A stretch of 23,306 nucleotides of DNA, taken from the IMG/VR virus record IMGVR_UViG_3300034101_004574, positions 1 through 23,306 of that record; one strand, written 5' to 3'. The position numbers and the translations under genes are program-made. Positions 14,776 through 20,755 of the stretch are shown here, piece after piece. This DNA comes from a virus. The first letter of the stretch is position 1; every line of letters starts with the position of its first letter. The notes beneath the pieces were generated by a model. It had not been told where the DNA came from. It saw nothing but the letters and a program-made list of their open reading frames with translations, and made no database searches.

Positions 14776-14858
14776 TCGAACAACTGGCGCTTTGCTTGGC
14801 CATCGGCGCGTTCATTTACCTCGTTCTCGTTGTGTTTATCGACCCATGGGACAGATAA
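14772..14858 (+). CDS. Tiny membrane protein, 28 aa
   Basis: ATG 14772 overlaps the previous stop (ATGA). The product is almost entirely one hydrophobic helix (LALCLAIGAFIYLVLVVFI) with a charged end (DPWDR). It overlaps the start of the nuclease gene by 13 nt. The clean transmembrane pattern and overlaps at both ends suggest a real gene, but at this size it may only serve translational coupling. Confidence 0.4.
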   Translation: MIEQLALCLAIGAFIYLVLVVFIDPWDR

Positions 14859-15319
14859 CCGTAGGCCGCATCAGCTTCGGGCCGGTGCTCCCCGACAACA
14901 TCCTTACCAAGATGTCCGTCGAGGACCGCCGGCAGCTTGGCAAGGCCGGCAAGACGGCCGCGGAGTGCCGCGGAGAGGCCATCGTCAAGGACGAGAAGGA
15001 GATTCAGAAGCAGGTAGGCAACTACCTGCGCCTCCTGAACCTCTGGCACGACCAAGACGGCATGCACAAACGCCGCACCGGCACCTTGGGCGCCCCCGAC
15101 TTCCAGTTCCCCTACCGAGGCCGGTATGTCGCATGGGAAGTGAAGTGCCCCTGGAGCCGGTCGCTGCGGCCGGACCAGCAAAAGGCGGCGGACGCCATCG
15201 AGAAGCAGGGCGGCCGGTGGAGGCTCATCACCGGACTGCATGAGGCGCAAGCCCACCTGCGAGAAATTGACCAAGAGGATGAGCCGAAAATGCAACTGGA
15301 ATCGGCACAAATCAAGTAG
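14846..15319 (+). CDS. VRR-NUC domain nuclease, 157 aa
   Basis: ATG 14846 gives the natural start MGQITVGRISFGPV; longer frames run back through the winged-helix gene. The VRR-NUC core covers ~49-140: helix EKEIQKQVGNYLRL (50-63, Glu52), GTLGAPDFQF (79-88, catalytic Asp85), YVAWEVKCP (94-102, Glu98 and Lys100) and LRPDQQKAADAIEKQGG (107-123). These PD-(D/E)XK enzymes act on branched DNA such as Holliday junctions or flaps, often in phage replication clusters. It follows the recombination genes and precedes the replication protein. Confidence 0.85.
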   Translation: MGQITVGRISFGPVLPDNILTKMSVEDRRQLGKAGKTAAECRGEAIVKDEKEIQKQVGNYLRLLNLWHDQDGMHKRRTGTLGAPDFQFPYRGRYVAWEVKCPWSRSLRPDQQKAADAIEKQGGRWRLITGLHEAQAHLREIDQEDEPKMQLESAQIK

Positions 15320-15323
15320 CAGC

Positions 15324-16211
15324 ATGAAGATTGAACCGTCTTTTTGCGATCACTGGAAAACCAAGCGTCTGCACAAGACCTGTGGCGCGGAAGCCGTCTT
15401 GGGCCTCCTGCGCTTATGGGGCCAAGCCAAGATCAAAAGGCAATACACCGGACTTGTGCTCAACCCTACAAGACTCGCTGCCGTAATGGAGTATTGCGGC
15501 GACGAGGATGCCCTGTGGCGAGTTATGACCGATCCGGCGGCCGCATGGCTTGACGAGGAGCCAAACGGCACATGGGCGTTGCACGGCTACGCGGAACACC
15601 AATCGCAGATTATTCGTTTGTGGGAAATTGGGAAGAAGGGCGGCAGACCTAAGTCTGACTCTCCTCCCCCCACACCCCCTACCTCTATTAATACATCTTC
15701 TTCCACTTCCACTTCACCCATTAGCGAACCAAATGGAAACCATATGGTTTCGGAGCCTCCGGTTTATTCCACGCCTTCTCTGAAGGATTGGATTGAGCAG
15801 TGCGGTATGGCGGGGATTGAGAAAGGAGTGGCAGAAGAAATCTGGCACGACAACGAGGGACGAGGCATGGACCGGTGGGGATATTGGCTCGATTACCGCG
15901 GCAATCCTATTCGCAACCCGATTTCAAACGCGAAAAGCCGCGCGGTCGGAATGACTCGCCGGAGCGGTGGTAGCGGCGGACAGTTGAAGGGCGGGACTTC
16001 GAGCGCGCCGAGCGTCTGGAGCCTGAAGGAGCGTATCGCGGCCGCACAGGTCGAAATAGACCGCATCCGGGCAAATCCCGAAAACAAAGAACAGGTCGAT
16101 GGGTCATGGGACCGCCGGCTAAAGGCCGAGCCGGCCGCCAAGGTCAAGGAACTCAAAGCCAAGATCGACGGATGGCGGGCGCAGATGACCGAAGGAAAGG
16201 AGGCAGCATGA
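15324..16211 (+). CDS. Putative phage replication initiation protein, 295 aa
   Basis: ATG 15324 is 2 nt after the nuclease stop region. The N-terminal domain (1-105) is helical and resembles replisome-organiser/primosomal domains: KIEPSFCDHWKTKRLHKTCG, VLGLLRLWGQAKIKRQYTGL, then MTDPAAAWLDEEPNGTWALH and AEHQSQIIRLWE. A low-complexity linker of Pro/Ser/Thr (111-150) joins it to a central domain (150-200) with WHDNEGRGMDRWGYW and a C-terminal coiled coil (235-290). No helicase or primase motif is present, so it more likely loads a host helicase. It ends GKEAA in the coupling sequence. Assignment is from layout and neighbourhood. Confidence 0.6.
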   Translation: MKIEPSFCDHWKTKRLHKTCGAEAVLGLLRLWGQAKIKRQYTGLVLNPTRLAAVMEYCGDEDALWRVMTDPAAAWLDEEPNGTWALHGYAEHQSQIIRLWEIGKKGGRPKSDSPPPTPPTSINTSSSTSTSPISEPNGNHMVSEPPVYSTPSLKDWIEQCGMAGIEKGVAEEIWHDNEGRGMDRWGYWLDYRGNPIRNPISNAKSRAVGMTRRSGGSGGQLKGGTSSAPSVWSLKERIAAAQVEIDRIRANPENKEQVDGSWDRRLKAEPAAKVKELKAKIDGWRAQMTEGKEAA

Positions 16212-16549
16212 ACAAACAATTAGCACAGGAACTTGATTCTTTTGCGCAAGATGTTGCGCGCCGGTTTTCAAAAAAAAGCCGCGCTGGAAACTTCAACAAC
16301 GAAACTTTTGAAGTTGATTCGATTATACCAATGACAGATGCGACTGCGACCGTCATTTTTAAGAAGAATACAGGGAAAAAGGCTGCATTTTTCTTTTACC
16401 ATGTTGGCCGCGGAAGCAGCGCAGGGTGGAAATACTTTGTGCCGACAGATGCCCACATTTTAGGCATGCACTCGTTCAATCACTACAAACTTGAAATTGA
16501 AAGGGGCAACTATTCTTTTAATTTTGAGTCGTCAAAAGCATTGACATGA
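16208..16549 (+). CDS. Hypothetical protein, 113 aa
   Basis: Starts inside AAGGAGGCAGCATGA (16197-16211), coupled to the replication protein. An N-terminal helix (QLAQELDSFAQDVARRFSKK) is followed by a beta-rich domain with many Phe/Tyr (AAFFFYHVGRG, KYFVPTDAHILGMHSFNHYK). No membrane segment or catalytic motif is recognised. The region is AT-richer than its neighbours, which may indicate recent acquisition. Its final codons lie in family B site B3. Confidence 0.6.
   Translation: MNKQLAQELDSFAQDVARRFSKKSRAGNFNNETFEVDSIIPMTDATATVIFKKNTGKKAAFFFYHVGRGSSAGWKYFVPTDAHILGMHSFNHYKLEIERGNYSFNFESSKALT
16531..16545. promoter_or_regulatory. Family B palindrome (site B3)
   Basis: GTCAAAAGCATTGAC with one mismatch in the 6-bp arms. 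It fits GTCAAAAnnwTTGACA together with base 16546, which is the A of the next ATG. Unlike the others, it abuts the start codon rather than lying ~30 nt upstream, so it may repress rather than start transcription, or be a weaker site. Confidence 0.45.
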
Positions 16550-16743
16550 GCCGATCACAGCAAACAAACAGGGCCGGTGACAAGACCGGCTACGATACCC
16601 TGGTTGCCGCGCTGGCTGCCCGACACGGCATTGCCAAAAGCCGCGGCAAACGCTTTGCCAAACTTCGCCCCTACAAAGACTCAGACGGCCGGTGGTATCT
16701 GACCAAGATGACCAAAGGCCAACTTAAACCCCCCAAGACATGA
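16546..16743 (+). CDS. Small basic hypothetical protein, 65 aa
   Basis: Lys/Arg-rich, soluble. It begins with a polar stretch, then helix YDTLVAALAARHGIAKSRGK and a short strand pair (KDSDGRWYLTKMTK). The N-terminal helix followed by a basic patch could be a small DNA- or RNA-binding fold, but no family is recognised. ATG overlaps the previous stop by 4 nt (ATGA). Confidence 0.55.
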   Translation: MSRSQQTNRAGDKTGYDTLVAALAARHGIAKSRGKRFAKLRPYKDSDGRWYLTKMTKGQLKPPKT

Positions 16744-16943
16744 TGGATCGAGAAGCCATAGCCAGCGGCATCATCAACCACCCCGAGTTGTATAAAGTCT
16801 GCGGTGGCTGCGGAGGCATCGCCAAAAAAGAAACCAACGTCTGCCCGATATGCAAAAGCTACCACTTCAACGACAATCCGTGGACCGTGATGAAACAGGC
16901 GGCTGATCTTGGGCAACGGCCGCCGGAAACCGTATTTGAATAA
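16740..16943 (+). CDS. Small zinc-ribbon protein, 67 aa
   Basis: Contains two CxxC knuckles, CGGC (residues 21-24) and CPIC (35-38), separated by ~10 residues, a compact zinc ribbon. ATG 16740 (or 16743, adjacent) overlaps the previous stop. Such tiny zinc ribbons in phage early regions bind nucleic acid or host proteins. The C-terminal half (NPWTVMKQAADLGQRPPETV) is helical. Confidence 0.6.
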   Translation: MMDREAIASGIINHPELYKVCGGCGGIAKKETNVCPICKSYHFNDNPWTVMKQAADLGQRPPETVFE

Positions 16944-16948
16944 CACTT

Positions 16949-17308
16949 ATGCCAAGAGGAGCTGACAGAAAAGACACCAGAACCGCCGGCCAACACTTGA
17001 TCGAGGCGCCGTATTGGAGCCGCGAAATCAGCCGCGCTGAATGGAGGGAAAAAATCTCCGAATTAGATAACCCCTTGCGCGGCGCCGTGGCCGCCATTGT
17101 CTGGTGGGATGTTTTTGCCGTGCGCATGTGGATTGACCGGTGGGATGACCTTGATGATCTGATTGGCAGCGCCGCGGCCGTCGAACCGGAGGCTTTGGTC
17201 GCCGGTCTGGTGCAGGTTGGCTACGCCGAGCATCGCGCCCGTAACCGCGTGTTCCCGCAACAAAACGCCGGCGCCCGCGGACGGCCGCGGAAAGTGCGCG
17301 CGGCATAG
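16949..17308 (+). CDS. Hypothetical protein, 119 aa
   Basis: Helical protein with a Trp-rich middle (IVWWDVFAVRMWIDRWDDLD, residues ~50-69) and a basic end (GARGRPRKVRAA) like an AT-hook. An N-terminal DRKDTRTAGQHL stretch is polar. No enzyme motif seen. It ends exactly at family B site B4, closing a transcription block. The GRPRK tail suggests minor-groove DNA contact; otherwise unknown. Confidence 0.6.
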   Translation: MPRGADRKDTRTAGQHLIEAPYWSREISRAEWREKISELDNPLRGAVAAIVWWDVFAVRMWIDRWDDLDDLIGSAAAVEPEALVAGLVQVGYAEHRARNRVFPQQNAGARGRPRKVRAA

Positions 17309-17327
17309 TTGTCAAAATAATTGACAA
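17309..17327. promoter_or_regulatory. Family B palindrome (site B4)
   Basis: TTGTCAAAATAATTGACAA, identical over 19 bp to site B2 at 4245. TTGACA (17321-17326) ends 31 nt before ATG 17358. No TATAAT-like hexamer stands at 17 bp (ATTTTG is the best). It opens the unit containing the 17358 gene, metallophosphoesterase and acetyltransferase. Confidence 0.7.
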
Positions 17328-17357
17328 TGTGAATAAGTGCGCGATTTTGCGCGGACT

Positions 17358-17822
17358 ATGGCAAACAAACCATCCGGCGCGCGAGAGCGCGTCAAAGCGT
17401 TCGTCGCGCGCAATGGGTTCGTGTCAGTTGAACGAATCCGGCGTGCCCTGAAAAACCCACCCGTCCCATCGGCCACGATCCGCACCATCCTCAAAGAACT
17501 TGGTGCGCCAGCCGAGGCAGAGGCAACCACCACACCGGCCAAGGCCGCCAAACCGGCAAAAGTGCGCGTGCGTTCCCTGACCGATTTCCGCGCCGAGCAC
17601 GACTACGCCGCGAAAATCGCGGTGGCTATCAAGGCGCATTTGTCAGACGGCTACCTGACCGAGCAGGAATTTAAGCTGGTGGCCGGCGTGCCCAACCATG
17701 AATGGCGCCGTTTTGCCGACCTTCCCGAGTTCAACGAAAACAAATTCAGGCGCCGCGACGTGACCTATTGGGCATCACCCAAGGTCATCCGGCAAATGAA
17801 AGAAATTGTCGGAGCAATATGA
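17358..17822 (+). CDS. Putative DNA-binding protein, two domains, 154 aa
   Basis: ATG 17358 was preferred over GTG 17337 because of its 31-nt spacing from B4. Residues ~8-48 look like a winged-helix/HTH (RERVKAFVARNGFVSVERIR, then ATIRTILKELG). An Ala/Lys linker follows (50-72). The C-terminal ~80 residues are helical with a conserved-looking patch (LTEQEFKLVAGVPNHEWRRF, then FRRRDVTYWASPK). The shape, HTH plus linker plus second domain, would suit a regulator or replication accessory factor. It overlaps the phosphoesterase by ATGA. Family not recognised. Confidence 0.6.
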   Translation: MANKPSGARERVKAFVARNGFVSVERIRRALKNPPVPSATIRTILKELGAPAEAEATTTPAKAAKPAKVRVRSLTDFRAEHDYAAKIAVAIKAHLSDGYLTEQEFKLVAGVPNHEWRRFADLPEFNENKFRRRDVTYWASPKVIRQMKEIVGAI

Positions 17823-18664
17823 AAACCAAGCGCAAAACGAAATCCCTTGCGGAGTTTGCCGCGGACTACGAGAAAAGTCCCGAAGGACAGCAACGATACA
17901 GCGCCATGGCGCGCGTGTTGGAGCACTTGGAGTCAACCCGCCGCCAAACCAAGATTCAGGTGCCGGACGAAACGGTGGTCTTTGGCGTTTTCGGGGATAC
18001 TCACTTTGGCAGCCACTTCGAGGACTTGGATGCACTCAACGCTTACGCGCAAGCGTGCCGGGACCGCGGAGTTACCTGCATGATTCATGCCGGCGACATT
18101 CTCGAAGGCCATAAACTTTACCGCGGGCAGGAGTTCGAGGTTCACGCTTTGGGATGGGAAGCGCAAAGCCAGTGGTTCAAAAAAGTCGCGCCGGATTTCG
18201 GCGTGCCAGTCTATTTCATCACCGGCAACCACGACATCAGCCTAAAGCGGGCCGCCGGCATCACGGTCGGCAAGGGCTTGGAGTTGCTGCGGCCAGATTG
18301 GAAGTTCATCGGGGAGGATCACGGCAACGTGACGCTGGAAACGCCATCGGGCCGGTCTTTCAAGGTCGGCGTGCTCCACCCTGGAGGCGGCAGCAGCTAC
18401 GCCCTTTCCTACCGTCCCCAAAAAATTGTGGAGCAGATCGAGGGCGGCGCCAAGCCGGACATCCTCGCCATCGGGAATTACCACAAAGCAGATTGGCTTC
18501 CCTCCTATCGCAACGTCTCGGTGATCCAAGTAGGATGCTTCCAACGCCAAACGCCATTTATGATGACCAAGGGGTTGTCGGCCATGGTGGGCGGTTGGAT
18601 TATGGAATACGCTCCGGGCAAGGCTTGCAGCCGCCAGCGGGCCGAGTTTTTTCCTTTTTATTGA
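17819..18664 (+). CDS. Calcineurin-like metallophosphoesterase, 281 aa
   Basis: All metallophosphoesterase motifs are present: GDTHFGS (59-65, Asp60 and His62), GDILEG (92-97, Asp93), GNHD (136-139), LHPGGG (His187) and GNYHK (219-223, His222; the last is a variant of the usual GHTH). The two-metal centre hydrolyses phosphoesters, possibly nucleotides, RNA or DNA ends. The first ~50 residues are a charged helical extension (KSLAEFAADYEKSPEGQQRY). ATG 17819 overlaps the upstream stop (ATGA). Phage copies are often of unknown substrate; an SbcD-like nuclease role is possible but no capping domain is evident. Confidence 0.85.
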   Translation: MKTKRKTKSLAEFAADYEKSPEGQQRYSAMARVLEHLESTRRQTKIQVPDETVVFGVFGDTHFGSHFEDLDALNAYAQACRDRGVTCMIHAGDILEGHKLYRGQEFEVHALGWEAQSQWFKKVAPDFGVPVYFITGNHDISLKRAAGITVGKGLELLRPDWKFIGEDHGNVTLETPSGRSFKVGVLHPGGGSSYALSYRPQKIVEQIEGGAKPDILAIGNYHKADWLPSYRNVSVIQVGCFQRQTPFMMTKGLSAMVGGWIMEYAPGKACSRQRAEFFPFY

Positions 18665-18674
18665 GGCGCCGGTT

Positions 18675-19103
18675 ATGAAGCGCGGATACCGCATCGCCTT
18701 GGCTGATGTGCCGGTGGCCGTGCTCCCGCTGGACGAAATCTGCTTCCCCACCGACGAGCGGGTAAATACCGGCGATTCGCTCTGGTGGATCGTCTGGCGC
18801 GGAAAAAAACCGGTTGCCTACGCCGGCCTCCGGCCCTGCAAAAACCCGCAAAACAAAGGGATCGGCTTTTTCTGCCGCGCCGGAGTCTTGCCCGATCACC
18901 GCGGCCGTGGACTGCAAAAACGCCTGATCCGGGTTCGCGAGCGCGCTGCGCGCCGGCTTGGGCTGAAAGAAGTGGTCACTTACTGCGCCCTGTGGAATTG
19001 CGCCTCGATCAACTCCCTCATCCGGTGCGGCTACAAATTGTATTGGCCCGCCTCGAAGTGGGCTGGCTCCGGCTCCGTTTACCTCTGCAAAAAACTCAAA
19101 TAA
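18675..19103 (+). CDS. GNAT-family N-acetyltransferase, 142 aa
   Basis: Single GNAT domain: strands SLWWIVWRGKKPVAYAGLRP (35-54), then FFCRAGVLPDHRGRGLQKRL (65-84) holding the acetyl-CoA pyrophosphate-binding loop RGRGL, helix RVRERAARRLG, and ALWNCASINSLIRCGYKLYW (105-124) resembling the C-terminal GNAT motif. It transfers an acetyl group from acetyl-CoA to an amine; the acceptor is unknown. It follows the phosphoesterase by 10 nt. In phages such enzymes may modify host proteins or DNA-linked amines. The family A promoter begins right after its stop. Confidence 0.8.
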   Translation: MKRGYRIALADVPVAVLPLDEICFPTDERVNTGDSLWWIVWRGKKPVAYAGLRPCKNPQNKGIGFFCRAGVLPDHRGRGLQKRLIRVRERAARRLGLKEVVTYCALWNCASINSLIRCGYKLYWPASKWAGSGSVYLCKKLK

Positions 19104-19107
19104 CCGG

Positions 19108-19136
19108 TTGACGTTATCCCAACAGTTGGGTATATA
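19108..19136 (+). promoter_or_regulatory. Family A promoter with spacer operator (A1)
   Basis: TTGACG (19108-19113), 17-bp spacer, TATATA (19131-19136). The spacer contains the perfect palindrome CCCAACAGTTGGG (19118-19130) abutting the -10. ATG 19145 is 8 nt after the -10, so the mRNA would be leaderless. A repressor bound there would exclude RNA polymerase. Confidence 0.85.
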
Positions 19137-19144
19137 TTGGTTGT

Positions 19145-19465
19145 ATGAGAAACCCAACCAAAGCAGAAGTCGCGGAAGCGGGCAGCTTCGCGGGCCTTAA
19201 AGCCTACGAATCCGGCCAGTTTGACGCGGATAACGATGCCGCGGCGGAATACGAGCGGGCCGAACAATTCTTCGAGGAGTCCGACCCGAACGACCTCCGC
19301 ATGCGGTTCAACCAGCAAATCAGCCAACTCCAAGAAACCGAGTCAGATGCCTACATCGTGGGGCGCCTGTCAGCAATGATCGGGTTCGCCTTGCAAGCCT
19401 CGCACTACGCACCGCTGACCAAGCACAACATGGAAATCTACTTCGCACTGAAGGAGGCAGCATGA
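19145..19465 (+). CDS. Early hypothetical protein, 106 aa
   Basis: First gene of the unit from promoter A1. Acidic, helical, with Ala/Glu-rich part (DNDAAAEYERAEQFFEESDP) and a hydrophobic helix (IVGRLSAMIGFALQASHY, residues ~70-87) that is amphipathic rather than a clear membrane span. ATG is supported by the promoter spacing. It ends LKEAA in AAGGAGGCAGCATGA (19451-19465). Family not recognised. Confidence 0.65.
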   Translation: MRNPTKAEVAEAGSFAGLKAYESGQFDADNDAAAEYERAEQFFEESDPNDLRMRFNQQISQLQETESDAYIVGRLSAMIGFALQASHYAPLTKHNMEIYFALKEAA

Positions 19466-19662
19466 AGAAAAACAAAACGCAATCGGCAGCCTTTCGCGTG
19501 GCCAGCAAAGCCACCTTCGACAATCCGGTGAGCATCATGCTCCTTGGCAAAGTCAGCAAGTTCGCCGCGGACCGGCTGGCGGAAGGCATGTCAGAGGATG
19601 ACGCAGTGGCCTCGACGGCCGACTACATCCGGCAACTCAACGGCGAAAAGGAGGCGGCATGA
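19462..19662 (+). CDS. Early hypothetical protein, 66 aa
   Basis: Coupled by ATGA to the previous gene. Basic N-terminus (MKKNKTQSAAFRVASKATFD), then helix with hydrophobic face (PVSIMLLGKVSKFAADRLAE) and an acidic helix. Ends EKEAA in AAGGAGGCGGCATGA (19648-19662). No motif recognised. Confidence 0.6.
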   Translation: MKKNKTQSAAFRVASKATFDNPVSIMLLGKVSKFAADRLAEGMSEDDAVASTADYIRQLNGEKEAA

Positions 19663-19925
19663 GTGATTGGACATCATACCGCGACCGGATGCGCGATGCC
19701 TATGCCCCTGCGGCACCCGCCCCAAAACAAGATGACCCTCCGTGGCAACTCGACATCGAGCGCATGAAGGCAAGGGCCGCAAAAGACAACAAGACCCTAC
19801 GCGACGAGTTGGAGGACAGCTACGCTGACTACCGCCAGAGCGTGAACAATGGATATTGCGAAAACGACCAGAGTGTTTGCGATCAATACAAAGCTGCCAT
19901 CAGAGCCGCAAAGGAGGCAGAATGA
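19659..19925 (+). CDS. Early hypothetical protein, 88 aa
   Basis: Soluble, charged, with helices WTSYRDRMRDAYA and IERMKARAAKDNKTLRDELE. Two Cys near the C terminus (GYCENDQSVCDQY). Starts by ATGA coupling and ends AKEAE in AAGGAGGCAGAATGA (19911-19925). No family recognised. Confidence 0.6.
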   Translation: MSDWTSYRDRMRDAYAPAAPAPKQDDPPWQLDIERMKARAAKDNKTLRDELEDSYADYRQSVNNGYCENDQSVCDQYKAAIRAAKEAE

Positions 19926-20086
19926 ATGATCAGCCGGACCACAACCACACGGCGGAAACCATCATCCCCTGCGATTGCGGCAGCGATCAAGCCAACTGGC
20001 GCGGTGACAAACACGGACAGAGAATGTATCTCTGTCCTGATTGCGCCGCTCACTACCCTGAACTACTGGCCGCGGAGAACCACTAA
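19922..20086 (+). CDS. Small zinc-finger-like protein, 54 aa
   Basis: ATG 19922 within the coupling sequence. His-rich start (NDQPDHNHTAE) followed by IPCDCGSDQANWRG and MYLCPDCAAH: paired CxC and CxxC knuckles ~18 residues apart, fitting a zinc ribbon. Likely nucleic-acid or protein binding. Function unknown. Confidence 0.6.
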   Translation: MNDQPDHNHTAETIIPCDCGSDQANWRGDKHGQRMYLCPDCAAHYPELLAAENH

Positions 20087-20090
20087 AACC

Positions 20091-20246
20091 ATGAAACTGA
20101 CCTGTCACCAATGCGGGGCCACCATACCCCGCAATCGCGTTATGAAGGCTGCCATGTCCGCAGCCGGTTCCAAGACCAACCAAGCAAAAGCTGAAGCGGC
20201 TCGACGCAACGGCAAACTTGGGGGTCGCCCCAAAAAAGCGGTGTAA
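20091..20246 (+). CDS. Small zinc-knuckle / basic-tail protein, 51 aa
   Basis: ATG 20091 is 4 nt after the previous stop. One CxxC knuckle (LTCHQCGA, residues 3-10) and a basic C-terminal helix ending GKLGGRPKKAV, an AT-hook-like GGRPKK. The KAEAARRNGKLGGRPKK type of ending is common in small phage and plasmid DNA-binding proteins. Probably a small DNA-binding accessory protein. Confidence 0.55.
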   Translation: MKLTCHQCGATIPRNRVMKAAMSAAGSKTNQAKAEAARRNGKLGGRPKKAV

Positions 20247-20255
20247 AACAAAGTA

Positions 20256-20270
20256 GTCAAAATGTTTGAC
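20256..20270. promoter_or_regulatory. Family B palindrome (site B5)
   Basis: GTCAAA-ATG-TTTGAC, perfect 6-bp arms. TTGACA (20266-20271) ends 30 nt before ATG 20302. No -10-like hexamer at 17 bp (CACGTT). Same layout as B1, B2 and B4. Confidence 0.65.
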
Positions 20271-20301
20271 ACCTGACCGGTTCGGTCGCACGTTCCCCGA
20301 C

Positions 20302-20598
20302 ATGAAGGGGAAAAAGAAAGCGGCCGGCCGGTCGGCCTATTGGCGCAAATACTACGCGGAAAACCTCGAGCGGGAGCGCGCCCGCAAACGCCAATGGTAT
20401 CTCGACAACCGGGATGACACCATCGAGCGCGTAAAAGCCAGCCAGCGCAAAGCCGACCCCATCGGGCCGGTTTATCGGGTTGGCATCAAACGCCGGTATC
20501 TCATTGCCGGCGGCCGCGTTTATTTCAATTCCCGCTTGGGCTTCTCCGCATCAGAGCTTCGCCTGATCGCCCGCGAAATGGGGGCCGCTGCGAAATGA
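20302..20598 (+). CDS. Basic hypothetical protein next to attP, 98 aa
   Basis: ATG 20302 was chosen by its distance from B5. Very rich in Arg/Lys/Tyr: GRSAYWRKYYAENLERERAR and KRQWYLDNRDDTIERVKASQ resemble the N-terminal helix of some HNH-associated phage proteins, but no HNH or other catalytic motif follows. The C-terminal part (RYLIAGGRVYFNSRLGFSAS) is beta-like, and the final helix carries ELRLIAREMG. Position directly before attP would suit an excisionase or recombination directionality factor (small and basic); this is inference from location and charge only. Confidence 0.55.
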   Translation: MKGKKKAAGRSAYWRKYYAENLERERARKRQWYLDNRDDTIERVKASQRKADPIGPVYRVGIKRRYLIAGGRVYFNSRLGFSASELRLIAREMGAAAK

Positions 20599-20600
20599 CC

Positions 20601-20750
20601 TTTTTCTCACTCGACAGTTTTTTTTCTCACTCAAAAGAAAGGCGAGGGACGGAATCGAACCGTCGCATAGGGCTTTTGCAGAGCCCTGCCTTACCCGTCT
20701 CTGTCGGACATGAAAAATCCTACACTGTCATTTCTCACCTTTTCTCACCT
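20601..20750. other. Putative phage attachment site (attP) with flanking arm-type repeats
   Basis: The 157-bp gene-free interval before the integrase. The centre is the 3' part of a tRNA-Cys. To its left, the 12-mer TTTTTCTCACTC occurs at 20601-20612 and 20621-20632. To its right, TTTCTCACCT is tandemly repeated at 20731-20740 and 20741-20750. All share TTTCTCAC. Four like-oriented short repeats around a tRNA-derived core match the arm-type/core layout of tyrosine-integrase attP sites. The integrase gene begins 5 nt after the last repeat, so integrase binding could also repress its own gene. Confidence 0.8.
20641..20697 (-). pseudogene. 3' fragment of tRNA-Cys (attP core identity)
   Basis: On the minus strand the sequence reads, from the D-loop onward, GGGTAAGGC, then an anticodon arm with loop CTGCAAA (anticodon GCA, Cys) on a GGGCT/AGCCC stem, the T-arm GACGGTTCGATTCCGTC, and the acceptor 3' half CCTCGCC. 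The matching 5' acceptor half (GGCGAGG) and D-stem 5' half are missing; what precedes is unrelated. This is not a functional tRNA but the piece that restores the host gene upon integration. Confidence 0.85.
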
Positions 20751-20755
20751 GCCTA

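Noticed and set aside
20641-20710. A complete tRNA-Cys gene
   Set aside because: The 5' acceptor half and 5' D-stem are missing on the minus strand, so only a 3' fragment is present.
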